From contig JAKSJK010000015.1 of NCBI GenBank assembly GCA_024398095.1, positions 1 through 38,009 on the forward strand: a DNA stretch of 38,009 nt, given 5' to 3'. A program made the position numbers and the translations under genes. Numbering within the stretch: the first letter of the stretch is position 1; the number at the start of each line of letters is the position of its first letter. The notes beneath the pieces were generated by a model. That model saw only the letters and a program-made list of their open reading frames with translations, made no database searches and had not been told where the DNA came from. Source of the DNA: Bacteroidales bacterium (lineage in GTDB: Bacteria > Bacteroidota > Bacteroidia > Bacteroidales > UBA932). Shown here in pieces: positions 34,847-38,009 of this stretch.

Positions 34847-36403
34847 ATGGCAAGAAGAGCATTATTCAGTGTAAGTGATAAGGCTGGCGTAGTAGAATTC
34901 GCAGCCGCACTCGTAGACCTCGGTTGGGAAATCATCGCCACCGGAGGCACCCAGAAACTCCTTGAGAGCAACGGAGTAAAAACTATCGGCATCAGCGAGA
35001 TCACCGGTTTCCCGGAGATCTGTGACGGTCGCGTGAAGACCCTTCATCCAAAGGTTCACGGAGGTCTCCTCGGCCGCCGCGACCTGCCTGACCACAAGCG
35101 TCAGCTCGACGAGAATGGCATCGAGTACATCGATCTCGTTTGCGTCAACCTCTACCCTTTCGCAGCTACCATCGCGAAGCCTGACGTAACCATGGAAGAC
35201 GCCATCGAGCACATCGACATCGGAGGTCCATCAATGGTCCGCTCAGCAGCCAAGAACTGGGAGTCTGTGACCATCGTGGTGAACCCGGAGGACTACGCAG
35301 TCGTGCTCGACGAGATGCGTGCCAACGGCGACACCAGCCGCGAGACCCGTCTCCAGCTCTCTGCAAAGGCATATACCCACACCGCAGAGTACGACATGAT
35401 GATCGCAGGCTGGATGCGTGAGAAGGCCGGTCTGAACGAGAAACTCTTCCTCGAGTATGACCTCAAGCAGACCCTCCGCTACGGCGAGAACCCTCATCAG
35501 GACGCAAAGTTCTACTCTGCCCTCGAGCCAGTTCCATACTCTCTCGCTACCGCAGTACAGCTTAACGGCAAGGAACTCTCCTACAACAACATCCAGGACG
35601 CAAACGCAGCTCTCAACATCGTACGCGAGTTCGACGAGCCATTCTGCGTAGGTCTGAAGCATATGAACCCATGCGGCGCTGCAGTAGGTGCAAATGTGGA
35701 AGAGGCCTGGGCAAAGGCATACGAGGCTGACAAGGTCAGCATCTTCGGCGGCATCGTGGCTGTGAACCGCGAGCTTACCAAGGAGGCTGCAGAGGCTATG
35801 AAGCCTATCTTCCTTGAGATCATCATGGCTCCTTCATTCTCTGAGGGCGCACTCGAGGTTCTCTGCACCAAGAAGAATCTCCGCCTCCTCCAGGTGGACA
35901 TGACTAAGAGCGACAAGGTTCAGAAGCAGTATGTTTCCATGAACGGAGGCATGCTCGTCCAGAACCAGGACCTCACCACCAAGGGTTCCGCAGACTGGGA
36001 CTGCGCTACCGAGTGCAAGCCTAGTGACCGGCAGCTCGCAGACCTCGATTTCGCATGGAAGGTTGTGAAGCATGTCAAGTCCAACGCAATCCTCGTGGCA
36101 AAGGACGGCATGACCCTCGGCGTAGGCGCAGGCCAGATGAACCGCGTGGGTTCCGCAGAGATCGCCCTCAAGCAGGCTGCAGCATCTCTCGCTGAGGCCG
36201 GCAAGGACATCAAGACTGCAGGCATAGTCCTCGCTTCCGACGGTTTCTTCCCATTCGGTGACAGCGTTACCATGGCAGCTGAGTATGGAGTTGCTGCAAT
36301 CGTTCAGCCTGGCGGCAGCGTACGCGACCAGGAGTCCATCGACAAGGCGAACGAGTGCAAGATTCCTATGATGATGACCGGCGAGCGCCACTTCAAGCAT
36401 TAG
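34847..36403 (+). CDS. purH: Bifunctional AICAR formyltransferase/IMP cyclohydrolase
   Basis: 518 residues, normal for this bifunctional enzyme of the last two steps to IMP. N-terminal cyclohydrolase (MGS-like fold) with ALFSVSDKAG, ATGGTQKLLES, VKTLHPKVHGGLLGRR and VNLYPF. C-terminal transformylase with RYGENPHQDAKFY, the catalytic KHMNPCG (K271-H272) and, near the end, SDGFFPFGDSV. It lies 9 bp after purD and 7 bp before the HD gene. Confidence 0.98.
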   Translation: MARRALFSVSDKAGVVEFAAALVDLGWEIIATGGTQKLLESNGVKTIGISEITGFPEICDGRVKTLHPKVHGGLLGRRDLPDHKRQLDENGIEYIDLVCVNLYPFAATIAKPDVTMEDAIEHIDIGGPSMVRSAAKNWESVTIVVNPEDYAVVLDEMRANGDTSRETRLQLSAKAYTHTAEYDMMIAGWMREKAGLNEKLFLEYDLKQTLRYGENPHQDAKFYSALEPVPYSLATAVQLNGKELSYNNIQDANAALNIVREFDEPFCVGLKHMNPCGAAVGANVEEAWAKAYEADKVSIFGGIVAVNRELTKEAAEAMKPIFLEIIMAPSFSEGALEVLCTKKNLRLLQVDMTKSDKVQKQYVSMNGGMLVQNQDLTTKGSADWDCATECKPSDRQLADLDFAWKVVKHVKSNAILVAKDGMTLGVGAGQMNRVGSAEIALKQAAASLAEAGKDIKTAGIVLASDGFFPFGDSVTMAAEYGVAAIVQPGGSVRDQESIDKANECKIPMMMTGERHFKH

Positions 36404-36410
36404 GATTGAA

Positions 36411-37049
36411 ATGCCAAACGACGCAAATATCAATAAAGGTCTCTGCAACTATGTGGAGACCTTTATCATACCACGATACGACGCCTTCGACAAGGGACAT
36501 CAGCGCGACCACGCGCTCACGGTGATAGACCAGGCGCTGAAACTGGCGGCATACTACGACGTAGATCTGAATATGGTCTATGCCGCTGCTGCGTACCACG
36601 ACACCGGTCTCTGCAAGGACCGCAAGACTCATCATATGGTCTCAGGCGAGATCATCAGATCTGATGAGAAGCTTAAGGAATGGTTCAGTGCCGACCAGAT
36701 CGAAACTATCGCACAGGCAGCAGAAGATCACCGCGCGTCCTCGGATCATGAGCCTAGGAGCATCTACAGCCGTCTGATAGCTGAAGCCGACCGCGTGATC
36801 ATCCCTCTGACAGTCATCCGCCGCACCATCCAGTACGGCCTCTCCCACTATCCGGAACTGGACAAGGAAGGCAACTGGAGACGCACCCTCGAGCACATTC
36901 ACGAGAAATATGCAGAAGGCGGCTACCTCAAGCTATGGATACCGGAATCGCCGAACGCCGCAAAACTCGAAGAACTGCGGGCTATAATCCGCAACGAGCA
37001 GCAGCTCCGGGAAATCTTCGACAAACTCTATGACGAGGAGACAAAATAA
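36411..37049 (+). CDS. HD-domain phosphohydrolase (function unknown)
   Basis: 212 residues. Metal ligands of the HD superfamily are present: H34 (QRDHALTV), H63-D64 (AAYHDTGLCKD), H107 (EDHRASS) and D127 (AEADRV). HD proteins hydrolyse phosphate esters of nucleotides or other small molecules. The gene is last in the purine operon, 7 bp after purH, and a hairpin follows, so it should be co-expressed with IMP synthesis. A housekeeping role on a purine nucleotide or a damaged intermediate is inference. There is no RelA/SpoT synthetase or sensor domain. Confidence 0.88.
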   Translation: MPNDANINKGLCNYVETFIIPRYDAFDKGHQRDHALTVIDQALKLAAYYDVDLNMVYAAAAYHDTGLCKDRKTHHMVSGEIIRSDEKLKEWFSADQIETIAQAAEDHRASSDHEPRSIYSRLIAEADRVIIPLTVIRRTIQYGLSHYPELDKEGNWRRTLEHIHEKYAEGGYLKLWIPESPNAAKLEELRAIIRNEQQLREIFDKLYDEETK

Positions 37050-37050
37050 T

Positions 37051-37076
37051 TAAGGCAGCCTGAGCGGGCTGCCTTA
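37051..37076. terminator. Bidirectional hairpin between the HD and LOG genes
   Basis: TAAGGCAGCC (37051-37060) pairs perfectly with GGCTGCCTTA (37067-37076) around a 6-base loop, filling the 29-bp gap between convergent genes. T-tracts are weak on both sides, but the position supports a two-way terminator. Confidence 0.75.
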
Positions 37077-37078
37077 GT

Positions 37079-37615
37079 TCACTCAAAGAGTAATTTCTCC
37101 GCCTCTTCCGCCGAAGATGCAAACAAACAGGCGTCCGCATCACTCTGCGCCAGCATTCCCGTAGCGACAAAGTGCTCCAGAAGAGCCTTGAGCGGATCGT
37201 AGAAGCCTTTGGGGTTCATCACGATGATACGGCCGTTCCACCTCTTGAGTTTGATCAGCACGAGAGTCTCGAAGAACTCGTCCATGGTACCGATTCCTCC
37301 AGGCAGAATCACCGCCAGCGAAGAAATGCTCCTCAGGAGCTCCTTGCGTTCGGACATGGTCTCCACCCAGAAGGTACGTGTCTGCTTTGGATGTTCCAGA
37401 CCGTTCATGAAGCGTGGAATCACACCGACATGCTCGGCTCCAGCCTCATCGGCCGCGTCTCCAACTACACCCATGGTGCCCCTCCAGCTACCGCCGGAAG
37501 TAATGCCATAACCGTGTCTTGCGACCATCAGCACCATCTCGCGTGCGAGAACATTAAACGCCGGATCGATACCGGCGTTTGATGAACAGAAAAATATAGC
37601 TCTCTTGTTATCCAT
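37079..37615 (-). CDS. LOG family (TIGR00730-like) nucleoside 5'-monophosphate phosphoribohydrolase
   Basis: 178 residues. The LOG fold is marked by FFCSSNAG, SGGSWRGTMGVVGDAA, MSERKELL with R90-K91, and PGGIGTMDEFFE with Glu113. The family releases a base and ribose 5-phosphate from nucleotide monophosphates such as AMP or cytokinin ribotides; in bacteria nucleotide recycling is a common role. The start codon overlaps the stop of the upstream acyl-CoA synthetase gene (TAATG), so its translation is probably coupled to it. Confidence 0.92.
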   Translation of the reverse strand: MDNKRAIFFCSSNAGIDPAFNVLAREMVLMVARHGYGITSGGSWRGTMGVVGDAADEAGAEHVGVIPRFMNGLEHPKQTRTFWVETMSERKELLRSISSLAVILPGGIGTMDEFFETLVLIKLKRWNGRIIVMNPKGFYDPLKALLEHFVATGMLAQSDADACLFASSAEEAEKLLFE

Positions 37616-38009
37616 TATTTGTACATGAAACGCTTGATACTCATCTTAGGAGTCTTGACGAATGGTTCGTCGACAGCTTCGATCTTGGTAAGCTGGCTGT
37701 ACTTAGGGAGAATCTTGTTGGAAAGCTTCATCACATCGAGCTTGACAGCCTCGACAGCTGCTGCATCAAGACCGGCCTTGCGCATGCCTGCCTGATCGAA
37801 GTACACAAGCGCCACGAGCTTGTGCTCACGTGAAACTACTACAGACTCCACAACCCACTCCTGTGCGTTGATAACCGCCTCGACCTCTTCCGGATAGATA
37901 TTCTGTCCGTTAGGGCTGAGGATCATATTCTTGCTGCGGCCGCGGATGACGATATTGCCGTCCTTGTCCATGGTACCGAGGTCACCTGTGTGGAGATAGC
38001 CGTCATCGG
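37615..38009 (-). CDS. AMP-forming acyl-CoA synthetase (ANL family), C-terminal part (runs off right edge)
   Basis: The last about 131 codons of an adenylate-forming enzyme. GYLHTGDLG at the window edge and IRGRSKNMILSPNGQNIYPEEVE form the hinge and core motifs of the family; the catalytic Lys of the C-terminal lid is likely in KTPKMSIKRF near the end. This part activates a carboxylic acid as an acyl-AMP and transfers it to CoA; long-chain fatty acid is the most likely substrate. The start lies outside the window. The stop overlaps the LOG start by one base. Confidence 0.92.
   Translation of the reverse strand, partial: DDGYLHTGDLGTMDKDGNIVIRGRSKNMILSPNGQNIYPEEVEAVINAQEWVVESVVVSREHKLVALVYFDQAGMRKAGLDAAAVEAVKLDVMKLSNKILPKYSQLTKIEAVDEPFVKTPKMSIKRFMYK

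Overview
The window looks like the chromosome of a Bacteroidales bacterium; the genus cannot be fixed from sequence alone. The signs are promoters of the Bacteroidetes type (TAnnTTTG -7 box), fimbrillin-type lipoproteins, an outer-membrane TonB-dependent-receptor-like barrel, an M28 peptidase and a GH20 lipoprotein, plus moderately GC-rich genes separated by AT-rich gaps. I saw no phage, insertion sequence, CRISPR array, tRNA or rRNA.

Layout. (1) 1-1909, minus strand: an M28 peptidase fused to a small outer-membrane barrel, followed 3 bp later by the N-terminus of a GH20 hexosaminidase lipoprotein that runs off the left edge. (2) 1991-12385, minus: a tightly packed branched-chain amino acid operon, ilvD-ilvB-ilvN-ilvC and a LeuA/CimA-family synthase, continuing without a gap into a twin-domain ABC ATPase and then an outer-membrane beta-barrel receptor. 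(3) 12552-17505, plus: a secreted CocE/X-Pro peptidase-type hydrolase and a 1010-residue lipoprotein built from a fimbrillin-like domain, GLUG repeats and a C-terminal SGNH esterase. A strong two-way terminator separates it from (4) 17566-20567, minus: pta, a 40-residue small ORF with its own promoter and a 10-bp inverted repeat, a fimbrillin lipoprotein, and a 59-residue small ORF that opens the fimbrillin transcript.

(5) 20671-28120, minus: an eight-gene mixed operon, purT-pyrC-pyrK-pyrD-pyrF-pyrE-pyrB-purC, holding every UMP-pathway gene except carbamoyl-phosphate synthetase. (6) 28340-37049, plus: the divergent purine operon purE-purL-purM-purD-purH and an HD-domain hydrolase. The two operons share a 219-bp control region with a perfect DnaA-box sequence and a TTGTTAACAA palindrome. 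(7) 37079-38009, minus: a LOG-family nucleotide phosphoribohydrolase translationally coupled (TAATG) to the C-terminus of an AMP-forming acyl-CoA synthetase that runs off the right edge.

The most unusual items are an aspartate carbamoyltransferase that carries only the zinc-ribbon part of the regulatory chain PyrI, the fimbrillin/GLUG/SGNH fusion, the M28-barrel fusion, a three-arm repeat that can form either a terminator or a competing hairpin after the fimbrillin gene, and small ORFs with convincing expression signals. Most of the window is ordinary primary metabolism; I found no clear new defence or mobile system.
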